Source of the DNA: Candidatus Poribacteria bacterium
GTDB lineage: Bacteria > Poribacteria > WGA-4E > WGA-3G
Direction: 5' to 3'
Assembly: GCA_022827885.1 (NCBI GenBank)
Contig: JAJEIP010000042.1
Span: 1-37,369 of the forward strand
Length of the DNA stretch: 37,369 nt
The notes under the pieces were generated by a model, which was given only the letters and a program-made list of their open reading frames with translations, was not told the origin of the DNA and searched no databases. Below, piece after piece: positions 25,501 through 33,133 of this stretch (positions are counted from its first letter, which is position 1; each line of letters opens with the position of its first letter). A program made the translations under genes and the position numbers.

Positions 25501-26535
25501 ATGTATAACGCTGAAACACATTTTAAAAACTTATACGATACCGTGCCGAGACAGTATGAATTCCACGAGACCACCCGGGAAGGGTTGTTGACATGGCAGG
25601 CACTTTTTCGTCCGAAGTTGCGAGAGATCCTCGGTTTGGACAACATGGAATCCGATCTCGAAGGATACGTCCCGAAAGCAGAACAACTCGAAGTCTTGGA
25701 TATGGATGATCATTTCCGAGAGAGTTGGTATCTGTGGGTCGAGCCGACGGTGCCGCTGCCGTTTTACCTACTCCGTCCGAAAACGATTGAAGGCAAAGTG
25801 CCGCTCATCCTCGCACCACATGGACACAATCATCCGCATCTCTACGCCGGCATCGCACACACAGAAGCAGAGGAAGAACACATGCTCGAAGGGGAGCGGG
25901 ACATCGCTCGACAGGCAGCCGTTGAGGAAGGCTATATCGCCATTGCACCGACAACACGAGCGTTTGGTGAAACGCGCACAGACGCGGATAAGCAGGCGAA
26001 TAATACGCACTCCTGCCGACACCAATTGGTTCATAGCATACTCGTTGGACGGACCCCGATTGGTGAGCGGGTATGGGATATGTCGCGCCTGATTGATTGG
26101 GCGATAGCGGATTTACCCATAGATGCCGAACGCATCGCGATTACTGGCAACTCCGGCGGTGGGACGGTATCGCTTTTCGCCGCGGCATGTGAAACACGTA
26201 TTGCTGTGGCAGTGCCGAGTTGCTATTTCTGTACGTTTGAAGGAAGCATCGGCATGATCCGCCATTGCGAATGCAACTATGTGCCGGGGGTCATGCGACT
26301 TGGGGAGATGTACGATGTCGCAGGCTTAATCGCACCGCGTCCATTTTGCGCGATTGCGGGACGAGGAGACGGGATTTTCCCGATAGATCACGTCGAGTTC
26401 GCGTATGAACGCTTGAAGACTATCTACACAGTCGCTGGTGTGGCGGACAGGTGCGAGCTCTTTATCGGGGAAGGTGGACACCGTTATTACAAAGCCGGCG
26501 CGTGGCCCTTTGTGCGACGGTATTTCCAAAGTTAG
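25501..26535 (+). CDS. Alpha/beta hydrolase (acetyl xylan esterase/dienelactone hydrolase-like)
   Basis: This 344-residue alpha/beta-hydrolase resembles the Abhydrolase_7/acetyl xylan esterase group. It has LILAPHGHNHPH for the oxyanion region, the nucleophile elbow GNSGGG with Ser218, a downstream Asp290 (GRGDGIFP) and His327 (GEGGHRYYK), which together form a plausible catalytic triad. No signal peptide is visible, so it is cytoplasmic. The substrate is probably an ester of a carbohydrate or related metabolite. AAGGAGGA precedes ATG 25501. Its stop shares two bases with the stop of the convergent sugar transferase gene (26532-26535). Confidence 0.83.
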   Translation: MYNAETHFKNLYDTVPRQYEFHETTREGLLTWQALFRPKLREILGLDNMESDLEGYVPKAEQLEVLDMDDHFRESWYLWVEPTVPLPFYLLRPKTIEGKVPLILAPHGHNHPHLYAGIAHTEAEEEHMLEGERDIARQAAVEEGYIAIAPTTRAFGETRTDADKQANNTHSCRHQLVHSILVGRTPIGERVWDMSRLIDWAIADLPIDAERIAITGNSGGGTVSLFAAACETRIAVAVPSCYFCTFEGSIGMIRHCECNYVPGVMRLGEMYDVAGLIAPRPFCAIAGRGDGIFPIDHVEFAYERLKTIYTVAGVADRCELFIGEGGHRYYKAGAWPFVRRYFQS

Positions 26536-28022
26536 CGCGACCCCTTTTTAATTGCCCATAGGGTCTTCAAGATAATCTTGATGTCCAAGGCGAGAGACCA
26601 ATTTTCGATGTAATACCGGTCATAGGAGATTCGCGCTTCAAGGGAGGTATTACCGCGCAAGCCGTTGACTTGTGCCCACCCGGTCATGCCAGATTTAACG
26701 CGCTGCCGAGCGAGATAGTGCGGAATCGATTCGCGGAACGTATCAATTAATCCAGACATCTCTGGACGGGGACCGACAAGACTCATATCGCCTTTGAGAA
26801 CATTGAAGAATTGCGGCAATTCGTCTAAACTCCAGCGTCTCAAGAATTTCCCAAGTCGGGTTTGCCGCGGGTCGTCGCTTTTTGCCCATACATGTCCGAC
26901 TTTTTCCTCAGCATCAACCTGCATGGAACGGAATTTGTAAATCTTGAACCGCGTTCCACCCCTACCGACCCGTTCCTGACGAAAAATTGCTTTGCCCGGT
27001 GAGGTTAAGCGTATAGCGATTACAATTGTTAGCATGAGCGGGCTTAAGGCTATCAACGCCGATGCGCTAAGGACGATGTCTATAAGACGCTTGACGATAC
27101 CGCGTCCGCCCTGCATCGGTGTCTCCCTTAATTGTAGTACCGGTATATCCTCAAAAAAGGTAATCGTGTTCCTGCTGTCCCTGATGAATTCGGAGAGTTC
27201 AGGCAGTACGTTGATTTGGACGGGTATTCCTTCGCAGGCGTGGAGAATCTGCAGGAGGGTGTCATTCGGCACCGTCGGGGATACGATGAAAAGCGTATCA
27301 AGTCGATGTTTTCGCACCAGTTCAAGGATGTCTTGGCTTTTCCCAAGGAACTGCAATTGGTTTTCGGGTAAGAGGTTGTGTGATGTGTCTGTAACCTCTA
27401 AGGGGTTGTGGGCGGGTGTAACCTCTAAGGGGTTGTGGGAGGGGTTTGTAACCCCGATTTCTCCGATGATCCCTACCACTTCGTAACCGCTATCCGCTTT
27501 GGTATTCAGAACGTTGATGAACTTTTCGACGCGGCCATCGTAGGTCCCGACAATTGCCAGTCGATTTACGCCGACCCCTTGGGCGTGAATAGATTGGCGA
27601 AAACGGTGAAGCACCAATCGCCCCAAAAACAACCATACGAGACTGAAACCGGTAGCCAAGAGCATAACCCAGCGCGAGTACGCATCGTGATGGAAGATGA
27701 AAAAGAGGGCGGCTAACGTGGCGATGAGCGAGATACCCGCGGCTTTGCAGAGCGTCCAAAATGCCGAAAACGTCGCATTACTTTCCGGACGATAGAGTTT
27801 TAGTGCCTTCAACGTCATTAGCCATATTATTGCCATGAGAGGGATAAGCCGAAAGTAGTCGTCAAGGGGTGGGGATCCCCCTTTGTGCAGGGACAGGACT
27901 TCAGGAGTCCACCCCGATTCAAATCGGACCCAGTATGCTACGACAATTGCAGTGGCGATGAAACAGATATCTAACAGGACTGTAATCGCAATAAGCAAAT
28001 GATCGAGCGTTTTACTGTTCAT
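26532..28022 (-). CDS. Undecaprenyl-phosphate sugar (glycosyl-1-phosphate) transferase
   Basis: This protein of about 496 residues is an exopolysaccharide-type polyprenyl glycosylphosphotransferase (WbaP/CpsE/WcaJ-like). It has four or so N-terminal membrane segments, a middle cytoplasmic nucleotide-binding-like domain, and a C-terminal bacterial sugar transferase domain. That domain contains [18 protein letters not shown], the catalytic [24 protein letters not shown] and [13 protein letters not shown]. It would load the first sugar phosphate onto undecaprenyl phosphate to start capsule or O-antigen units. The start ATG 28022 is preferred over an upstream start at 28064. The middle domain carries an in-frame 27-bp repeat (27392-27445). 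Confidence 0.9.
   Translation of the reverse strand: MNSKTLDHLLIAITVLLDICFIATAIVVAYWVRFESGWTPEVLSLHKGGSPPLDDYFRLIPLMAIIWLMTLKALKLYRPESNATFSAFWTLCKAAGISLIATLAALFFIFHHDAYSRWVMLLATGFSLVWLFLGRLVLHRFRQSIHAQGVGVNRLAIVGTYDGRVEKFINVLNTKADSGYEVVGIIGEIGVTNPSHNPLEVTPAHNPLEVTDTSHNLLPENQLQFLGKSQDILELVRKHRLDTLFIVSPTVPNDTLLQILHACEGIPVQINVLPELSEFIRDSRNTITFFEDIPVLQLRETPMQGGRGIVKRLIDIVLSASALIALSPLMLTIVIAIRLTSPGKAIFRQERVGRGGTRFKIYKFRSMQVDAEEKVGHVWAKSDDPRQTRLGKFLRRWSLDELPQFFNVLKGDMSLVGPRPEMSGLIDTFRESIPHYLARQRVKSGMTGWAQVNGLRGNTSLEARISYDRYYIENWSLALDIKIILKTLWAIKKGSR
27392..27445. repeat. In-frame 27-bp tandem repeat within the sugar transferase gene
   Basis: Two adjacent near-identical 27-base units start at 27392 and 27419, with a degenerate third unit just before (27371-27390). 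Translated on the minus strand they give HNPLEVT, HNPLEVT and HNLLPE, joined by short Thr/Ser/Pro linkers. The repeat lies between the nucleotide-binding-like region and the catalytic domain. Confidence 0.8.
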
Positions 28023-28314
28023 TGTTTGATATAGAATGCAGATGGCAAACCCATATTGAAGCATGGGTTGTGCTTAACGTGCCTTTCGTATTATGTGTCA
28101 GCGTTATGTAGTGTTCTGAGGTGTGATTTGAAACCGTGTTAGTAGACGCCAGCAACCCTGTTAAGTATATCAAATCTGTCCCAGGCTTGCAAATTAAAAT
28201 AGTGGGGCAACGTTCACTATAGACTGGATGTGACCAAATTAGAGGGATGGAAATTTTACTGATAAATTGCAAGCAATATGCTATGCTATCCCTATATTTA
28301 GGAGGAGGTACACA
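28023..28314. promoter_or_regulatory. Divergent intergenic region with a minus-strand promoter and hairpin
   Basis: On the minus strand TTGCAA (28192-28187), 17 bases and TATACT (28169-28164) form a plausible sigma-70 promoter for the sugar transferase. AACCCAT/ATGGGTT (28048-28054 and 28063-28069) is a perfect hairpin 26 bases upstream of the start. No clear promoter was found for the plus-strand gene starting at 28315. Confidence 0.5.
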
Positions 28315-29403
28315 ATGGCGAATCAACTAAAAGTGGGGATTGTTGGAGCACACCGTGGGAGTTCTTATTTTCAACCGTTTCAAGCGATAGCAGAAACTGA
28401 TGTAACGGCGGTTTGTGACATCAATGAGGCAACACTCCAAAGCGTCGCAGAACGATTTGATGTTCCTCAGCAGTTTACGGATTATACAGCAATGCTGGAC
28501 GCCGTGGATATTGTTGTCCTTGCTACACCTGAAAACTTGCACGTTCCACAGTCGATTGAAGCACTGGAAGCCGGAAAACACGTTATCAGTGAGGTGACCG
28601 CTGCCGTCAAATTGGAAGAATGTTACGATTTGGTTCGGGCAGTCCGGAAAGCATCTGCCAAATACACGATGGCTGAAAACACGTGCTACTCCAAGCCAAA
28701 TGTCCTCATCCGGAGTATGGTTGAGGCGGGCATGTTCGGCGATGTCTATTTCGGAGAAGGGGAGTACCTCCACAACATCAAGTCACTCCATCACGATGCA
28801 GCGGGCAATCCGACGTGGCGTTACTACTGGCAGGTCGGTATTAATCGATGTAACTATGCGACACATAGCCTCGGTCCCGTGCTCCAGTGGTTTGGGAGTC
28901 GTGTCGCGAGTGTCTGTTGTCTGGGAACCGGCACTAACACCGATCCTGAGCACGCCATGGAGGATACGGTGATGATGTTGTGTAAGACGGCGTGTGGTGG
29001 GTTAATCAAGATCCGAATTGACATGCTCTCAAATCGTCCTGCGAATTCCTATTTCAGTTTGCAAGGGACGGAAGGGTGCTATGAAGGTTCGCGGGGACTC
29101 AACGCGGCACCGAAGATTTGGTTGAGCGAGTTCGGTATAAGTGAACAGTGGAGACCGCTCTCCCAATTTGAAGATTTACTACCTGAACGCTGGAAGAACC
29201 CGCCTGCTGAGGCAGAAAATGCTGGCGACCTCGGCGAGTATTTTAAAGTGCGGGATTTTGTGGATAGCGTTCTCACCGACACGCCACCACCGATGGATGT
29301 CTATACAGCGATGGATTTCACTGTACCGGGTTTGGTTTCGGAACAATCCATTGCGAACGGTGGAGCACCCATGGAGGTTCCAGATTTCCGAAAAATGGAA
29401 TAG
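28315..29403 (+). CDS. Gfo/Idh/MocA family oxidoreductase
   Basis: This 362-residue protein has the family Rossmann start VGIVGAHRGSSYFQPF, the acidic strand VTAVCDIN and the segment GKHVISEVTAAVKLEE, in which the usual EKP reads SEVTA, so the catalytic lysine is missing at that position. The C-terminal alpha/beta domain contains HSLGPVLQWFGSRV, typical of the many uncharacterised Gfo/Idh proteins of marine heterotrophs. ATG 28315 has AGGAGGAGG just upstream; an earlier in-frame ATG at 28267 adds nothing conserved. The substrate is unknown and, because of the altered motif, ordinary dehydrogenase activity is uncertain. It converges with the zinc ribbon gene, with 22 bases between the stops. 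Confidence 0.87.
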   Translation: MANQLKVGIVGAHRGSSYFQPFQAIAETDVTAVCDINEATLQSVAERFDVPQQFTDYTAMLDAVDIVVLATPENLHVPQSIEALEAGKHVISEVTAAVKLEECYDLVRAVRKASAKYTMAENTCYSKPNVLIRSMVEAGMFGDVYFGEGEYLHNIKSLHHDAAGNPTWRYYWQVGINRCNYATHSLGPVLQWFGSRVASVCCLGTGTNTDPEHAMEDTVMMLCKTACGGLIKIRIDMLSNRPANSYFSLQGTEGCYEGSRGLNAAPKIWLSEFGISEQWRPLSQFEDLLPERWKNPPAEAENAGDLGEYFKVRDFVDSVLTDTPPPMDVYTAMDFTVPGLVSEQSIANGGAPMEVPDFRKME

Positions 29404-29425
29404 TAGAACATGGAACCTGCGTGTA

Positions 29426-29599
29426 CTACTCTGCTTCGACAGGTTCAAAAACCAGTCCGCAGCTGCTACAACGGTATCCGCTGTCTGGTTCGGATTCCAC
29501 CAGTGGAAAGAGCATCCCACAACAGATAGGACACGGCTCATCAATTTCCATCTCGGCTTGTTCTATTTCGCCGGAGCGGTTTTCAAATTCGACGATCAT
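29426..29599 (-). CDS. Small zinc-ribbon protein
   Basis: This 57-residue protein has two cysteine pairs, CPIC and CSSC, separated by about 18 residues, a treble-clef/zinc-ribbon pattern. It has no other domain. GAGGAGA lies upstream of ATG 29599; longer in-frame extension toward 29755 overlaps the rhodanese gene and is rejected. It is the last gene of the DUF971-rhodanese-zinc ribbon set, 13 bases after the rhodanese stop, and may handle zinc or support Fe-S or sulfur transfer; this is inferred only from its neighbours. Confidence 0.75.
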   Translation of the reverse strand: MIVEFENRSGEIEQAEMEIDEPCPICCGMLFPLVESEPDSGYRCSSCGLVFEPVEAE

Positions 29600-29612
29600 G
29601 TCTGTTCTCCTC

Positions 29613-29948
29613 TTAATATCTCTGCAGAGTTGGATCAATCTCGGCTGCCCACTCGTCGATACCCCCTGCGAGATTTTTGGCATCACGGAATCCGTTTTGG
29701 TGTAGGTAGGCGACGGCATAGAGGCTCCGCGTCCCGTGGTGGCAATAGACGACAATTTCTCGGTCGGATGGAAGGTTCTCGACGTGGTGTGGCAATGTGT
29801 TAAGCGGTATTAGCTGAGCACCTTCAAGGTGCACAATGTCATATTCGCTCGGTTCGCGGACATCTAACAAAAACACGGATTCGTTTTCGTCGAGTTTCTG
29901 TTTCAATTCATGCGTCGAAATTTCAGGAAGTGACGGCGTGGTTTGCAT
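29613..29948 (-). CDS. Rhodanese-like domain sulfurtransferase
   Basis: This 111-residue single rhodanese domain has LLDVREPSEYDIVHLEGA and the active-site loop YCHHGTRS with Cys69, which would carry a persulfide. Single-domain rhodaneses move sulfane sulfur to acceptors. It starts 3 bases after the DUF971 stop, with GAGGAAG upstream. Location directly behind the SUF genes suggests sulfur trafficking linked to Fe-S assembly, but a general detoxification role cannot be excluded. Confidence 0.9.
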   Translation of the reverse strand: MQTTPSLPEISTHELKQKLDENESVFLLDVREPSEYDIVHLEGAQLIPLNTLPHHVENLPSDREIVVYCHHGTRSLYAVAYLHQNGFRDAKNLAGGIDEWAAEIDPTLQRY

Positions 29949-29951
29949 TGC

Positions 29952-30347
29952 TCAGTTTTCTTCCTCCGTCTGAATAGGAGACTTTTCATAAAGGGGCACA
30001 CATTCTGGACAAGGACACGTCTCGCGTAGGACTTCAAATGGATAGATACCCGTATCGTGTCCATCGTTCCAACTGAATTGGACCGCGTAACGACCGACTA
30101 ACTGGATGTCAAGCGGTTGAATATCGTCTGAGACCTCAATGAGGGTTATATCTCCGTCGCCTTGCGGTGAAAAGAGGGAATGGACATCTCTGCCTTTGTG
30201 CCGGATGATAGCGCATTCCGCGCACGGGCACATCTGCCGGAGATAGGTGTATGGATACCAACTGACATGTCCGTCCTTCCACGCTATCTGAAAGGCATTG
30301 GGATGTTTCTTGAGAAGTTTCGGTTGTTTCGCTAACCTGTTCGTCAA
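29952..30347 (-). CDS. DUF971 domain protein
   Basis: This 131-residue protein carries one DUF971 domain. The sequence FQIAWKDGH and LRQMCPCAEC is followed after an IQLVGRYAVQFSWNDGHDTGIYPFEVLR stretch by CPCPEC, giving two CxCxxC-type cysteine clusters. DUF971 is found fused to or near Mrp/ApbC-type Fe-S carriers and at the N-terminus of gamma-butyrobetaine hydroxylase, where it binds zinc. The start is TTG 30347; GAGG (30358-30355), seven bases upstream, is the ribosome site and lies within the terminal hairpin of the mobile-element-like sequence described next. No ATG or GTG alternative exists before the domain. Confidence 0.83.
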   Translation of the reverse strand: MTNRLAKQPKLLKKHPNAFQIAWKDGHVSWYPYTYLRQMCPCAECAIIRHKGRDVHSLFSPQGDGDITLIEVSDDIQPLDIQLVGRYAVQFSWNDGHDTGIYPFEVLRETCPCPECVPLYEKSPIQTEEEN

Positions 30348-30354
30348 TGTGCCA

Positions 30355-30505
30355 CCTCACGATAAATCGTGAGGCTTGCTTCTCAGGCTATGGTTCGTAA
30401 CTTTACCTGCATACCCCTGAGGGGTCCAAGCGACCCACGATGCAGAACCTCAGACACTTCCGACTTTGGAAGTAGAACGAACGTTCTAACGTCTTCGAGT
30501 TACTG
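30355..30505 (-). ncRNA. Omega-RNA-like right-end sequence
   Basis: On the minus strand the stretch from 30505 to 30355 contains several GC-rich short stems and ends in ACGAACC...GCCTGAG-AAGCAAG followed by the CCTCACGA hairpin, the layout I associate with TnpB omega RNA scaffolds. What follows directly (30348 downward) would be the guide position and is here the DUF971 start. No nearby TnpB is present, so any function would depend on one elsewhere. Confidence 0.45.
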
Positions 30506-30510
30506 CCTAT

Positions 30511-30540
30511 ATTCTAACAAATTTGACAGGCTTCTGTCAA
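30511..30540 (-). promoter_or_regulatory. Promoter with palindromic -35 region within the mobile-element-like sequence
   Basis: On the minus strand TTGACA (30540-30535), 18 bases and TAGAAT (30516-30511) form a sigma-70-like promoter pointing at DUF971. TTGACAG-AAGC-CTGTCAA (30540-30523) is a perfect 7-base-arm palindrome covering the -35 box and could be an operator. The start would be near 30504, so the transcript would begin with the omega-RNA-like sequence. Confidence 0.55.
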
Positions 30541-30628
30541 GCAAAAAGGAGCGGTATTCCTTCTCGCCTTAAAAGACGAGGTTTCCATACCGAAGATTTT
30601 GATGATGTAGGTTGGGGCACACGGCGGG

Positions 30629-30651
30629 AGAAAAGCGCGTGTGGCTTTTCT
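30629..30651. other. Hairpin after the DUF59 gene
   Basis: AGAAAAGC (30629-30636) pairs perfectly with GCTTTTCT (30644-30651). It lies 17 bases downstream of the DUF59 gene stop (minus strand). There is no T run on either side, so intrinsic termination is only weakly supported. Confidence 0.4.
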
Positions 30652-30667
30652 AAAGACCCGACTACTA

Positions 30668-30967
30668 TTAAAAAATACCGAGTTCGTCCTTTGCGTCTTC
30701 GGTCATCAGTTCTGGTGTCCAACGCGGGGTCCAAACGACGTTAACATTGACTTCCTCAACACCCTCCATCTGCTGCGTGACATGCTGTGTCCCGTTCACA
30801 ATTTGCCCGCCAGCGGGGCATCCAGGGCTTGTGAGGGTCATTGTAATGTCTACAGTTGTGTCGTTGATGTCAACACCGTAGATAAGTCCCATATCGACGA
30901 TATTGATCCCAATTTCCGGATCGATAATTTGTTTGATACTTTCTAATACGCTTTCTTCGGATACCAT
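30668..30967 (-). CDS. DUF59/MIP18 family Fe-S assembly protein (SufT-like)
   Basis: This 99-residue protein is a single DUF59 (MIP18/Cia2-like) domain with IDPEIGINIVDMGLIYGV and TLTSPGCPAGGQI, whose Cys is the conserved residue of the family, and VWTPRWTPELMTEDA at the end. DUF59 proteins such as SufT and PaaD-like proteins assist Fe-S cluster maturation of target proteins. Its place 33 bases behind the Rieske gene and in the SUF cluster fits that role. It has no Mrp ATPase domain. Confidence 0.9.
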   Translation of the reverse strand: MVSEESVLESIKQIIDPEIGINIVDMGLIYGVDINDTTVDITMTLTSPGCPAGGQIVNGTQHVTQQMEGVEEVNVNVVWTPRWTPELMTEDAKDELGIF

Positions 30968-31000
30968 CGAGATTCCCTCCTACGAAGTTTGGGTAATTAA

Positions 31001-31312
31001 TTAGTCGACGCTGACGAAAATGTCATCGTCTTCAATTTTGACGGTGTAACAATCGACAGGTTCGACAGCGGGCATACAGAGCGGTTTTCCAGTTTTCACA
31101 CAAAAACGTGCACCATGCCGTGGACACTCTATCTCGTCTCCAGTGAACCAGCCTTCCCCCAAAGGACCGCCATCGTGTGTGCAAACGTCTTCCATAGCGT
31201 AGAACTCTCCATTAACATTAAAGAGTAGCACGGGAACGAAGTCAACTTCGACCAATTGTTTCGTGCCGGGTGGCACTTCGCTTACTTTTGCAACTTTATA
31301 GAATTCTGCCAT
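31001..31312 (-). CDS. Rieske-type [2Fe-2S] ferredoxin
   Basis: This 103-residue protein is a stand-alone Rieske domain: CTHDGGPLG and CPRHGARF give the two Cys and two His ligands of the cluster. It looks like the ferredoxin components of ring-hydroxylating dioxygenases, yet lies in a SUF cluster, where such Rieske proteins are often found behind SufU. It may donate electrons to cluster assembly or be a client. Start ATG 31312 has AAAGGAAA upstream. Gap to SufU is 37 bases. Confidence 0.92.
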   Translation of the reverse strand: MAEFYKVAKVSEVPPGTKQLVEVDFVPVLLFNVNGEFYAMEDVCTHDGGPLGEGWFTGDEIECPRHGARFCVKTGKPLCMPAVEPVDCYTVKIEDDDIFVSVD

Positions 31313-31349
31313 AGTTTCCTTTTTCTCGGTAAAGATACGGTTCTTGTTT

Positions 31350-31736
31350 TTATTCCTCTTCGCCGGGCCAACCTTTGATACCGTAAGCACCGGCTTTGAG
31401 AACCTTGAGTGCCAATAATGCACATTTGAGACGGACGGGACCTAAGGGAATACCGATCATATCTAAGATGTCGTCTCGCGAGAGCTTCTTGACTTCCGTA
31501 AGACTTTTACCTTCAATCTCCTCAGTTAACATAGAAGCAGCAGCTTGACTAATGGTACAACCGTGCCCGGAAAAACGCACCTCTGTAATAACATCGTCTT
31601 CAACAATGAGGTCAATGCGGATTCGATCCCCGCAAAGTGGATTGTCTTCTTCATGGGAGATATTAGGATTCGGCAATGTTCCATAGTTGCTCGGATTTTC
31701 GTAATGGTCAAGCAACTCTTCCTGATATACGTTCAT
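31350..31736 (-). CDS. sufU: Fe-S assembly scaffold/sulfur acceptor SufU
   Basis: This 128-residue SufU/IscU-like protein has the three conserved cysteines in NPLCGD, GHGCTIS and RLKCALLA, with the insertion between the second and third that marks SufU. In Gram-positive-type SUF systems SufU is a zinc-dependent acceptor of sulfur from SufS. Its ATG overlaps the SufS stop in an ATGA, implying tight coupling, and AAGGAG lies seven bases upstream. A longer start at 31784 would lie inside sufS and is rejected. Confidence 0.93.
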   Translation of the reverse strand: MNVYQEELLDHYENPSNYGTLPNPNISHEEDNPLCGDRIRIDLIVEDDVITEVRFSGHGCTISQAAASMLTEEIEGKSLTEVKKLSRDDILDMIGIPLGPVRLKCALLALKVLKAGAYGIKGWPGEEE

Positions 31737-32998
31737 CCCACGCTCCTTCTCTGGCTCCGAGTCATTAGTTTTTGTGTTCTGCACAGCCCTTCGTATAACC
31801 GGTCCACTTCTTCGATTGTATTATAAAGGTAAAAACTCGCACGAGCAGTGGCAATAACATCTAACCGCTTCATCAGCGGTTGTGCACAGTGGTGTCCTGC
31901 GCGGATAGCAATACCGTGCGTATCCAAGACACCAGCCACGTCATGCGGATGGACACCCTCCATGTTAAAAGAGATAACACCTGCTTTTTGATGCGGTGAA
32001 GACGGGCCATAGAGCGTGAGACCTTCGATTTCTTTTAAGCGTTTGTGTGCGTATTTTAGGAGTTCTTGTTCGTGGACCTGAAGGGCAGCTAAATTTGCGT
32101 CTGTAATGTAGTCAACGGCATGTCCAAGTCCGATCGCTTCGGCGATACTTGGGGTCCCTGCCTCGAACTTGGCGGGAAGTTCAGCATAGCTGGATACCTC
32201 GCGTTCTACGCTCCGAATCATTGAACCACCACCGAGGAAAGGGGGCATCTCCTCAAGCAGTTCCAATTTACCGTATAGGACACCGATACCCGTCGGACCA
32301 CACATTTTATGTCCAGAGAACGCCAGGAAATCACAATCCAGCTGCTGAACGTCGACCTGAAAATGCGGCACCGATTGCGCTGCATCAACAACGACCTTTG
32401 CGCCAACAGCGTGTGCAGCCGTAATAACGGACTGGATCGGATTAATCGTCCCGAGTACATTAGAAACATGCCCTATAGCGACAAGTTTCGTTCTTTCAGT
32501 GAGGTGGTCCTGAAGTTGTGTGAAGTCAAGCAACCCTTCGTCAGTTATCTCCATAAACCGAAGTACCGCGCCAGTGCGCTGTGCCAGCAACTGCCAAGGC
32601 ACGAGGTTGCTATGATGTTCCATGACGGTGAGAACAATTTCGTCGCCTGCTTGGATGTTCGCGCTGCCCCAACTGTAAGCGACGAGGTTAATGGATTCCG
32701 TCGTGTTCCGTGTGAAAATAATCTGCCGTGCCCGCGGGGCGTTAACCAACTGTGCTACCTTCTCACGAGCCGTTTCATACTGTGCCGTCGCCTCTTCTGA
32801 GATACGGTAGATACCGCGATGGATGTTAGAGCGATACGTATCGTAATAGGCATCCATCGCTTCAACGACCGGGCGCGGTGTTTGTGTTGACGCGGCATTG
32901 TCGAGGAAAGCCAACGGTGGGGTCGTCGCAAAAATCGGAAAATCTGCGCGGATTCTCTCCACATCAAGAGGACGAAACTGAGATGTATCCATGTTCAT
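31733..32998 (-). CDS. sufS: Cysteine desulfurase SufS
   Basis: This 421-residue PLP enzyme of the SufS/CsdA type removes sulfur from cysteine as a persulfide. It has HHSNLVPW near the middle, the PLP lysine in SGHKMCGPTGIG, and the active-site cysteine in RAGHHCAQPLMKR. It works with SufU, whose start overlaps its stop. The N-terminus LDVERIRADFPIF is typical for the family. Upstream lies a spacer of 135 bases holding polypurine/CTTCCA repeats before the glutaredoxin gene. Confidence 0.95.
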   Translation of the reverse strand: MNMDTSQFRPLDVERIRADFPIFATTPPLAFLDNAASTQTPRPVVEAMDAYYDTYRSNIHRGIYRISEEATAQYETAREKVAQLVNAPRARQIIFTRNTTESINLVAYSWGSANIQAGDEIVLTVMEHHSNLVPWQLLAQRTGAVLRFMEITDEGLLDFTQLQDHLTERTKLVAIGHVSNVLGTINPIQSVITAAHAVGAKVVVDAAQSVPHFQVDVQQLDCDFLAFSGHKMCGPTGIGVLYGKLELLEEMPPFLGGGSMIRSVEREVSSYAELPAKFEAGTPSIAEAIGLGHAVDYITDANLAALQVHEQELLKYAHKRLKEIEGLTLYGPSSPHQKAGVISFNMEGVHPHDVAGVLDTHGIAIRAGHHCAQPLMKRLDVIATARASFYLYNTIEEVDRLYEGLCRTQKLMTRSQRRSVG

Positions 32999-33014
32999 TA
33001 CCTAAGTAAGGACG

Positions 33015-33100
33015 GAATCAAAAAATAGAAGGAAGGGGATGGAAGGAGGGAAGGGCGGAAGGATGGGTGCCCAAACTTCCAATCTTCCAGTCTTCCAACC
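33015..33100. repeat. Purine-rich tract, hairpin and CTTCCA repeats between sufS and glutaredoxin gene
   Basis: A purine-rich tract, about 50 bases with few pyrimidines (33018-33067), is followed by a GGAAG-GA-TGGG / CCCA-AA-CTTCC hairpin (33057-33080). Three CTTCCA units then follow with 8-base spacing (33076-33100). It lies within the SUF transcript on the minus strand. Confidence 0.55.
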
Positions 33101-33133
33101 AAGCCGCTTCCAACCTTGTCTTTGTCCATGTGC

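Larger units (their letters stand above)
30349..30591 (-). mobile_element. Gene-less IS200/IS605 (TnpB-type) derived element, MITE/PATE-like
   Basis: The minus strand reads from a hairpin end (30591-30553: GGTAT/ATACC outer stem with an inner CTCG/CGAG stem and GGAAACC motif) to a terminal hairpin CCTCACGAT/ATCGTGAGG (30374-30355). The sequence before this terminal hairpin (TGAGAAGCAAG) is typical of the right end of TnpB-encoding elements, where the omega RNA ends. There is no tnpA or tnpB. The boundaries are approximate, and no target-site motif was confirmed. It splits the SUF-linked genes between the DUF59 and DUF971 genes. Confidence 0.6.

Noticed and set aside
30629-30651. Intrinsic terminator after the DUF59 gene
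   Set aside because: The hairpin is perfect but lacks a T run on either strand, so I list it only as a hairpin.
30536-30734. 65-codon minus-strand frame over the mobile-element-like sequence
   Set aside because: It has no similarity to TnpA or TnpB and overlaps the conserved DUF59 gene, so it does not count as a transposase remnant.
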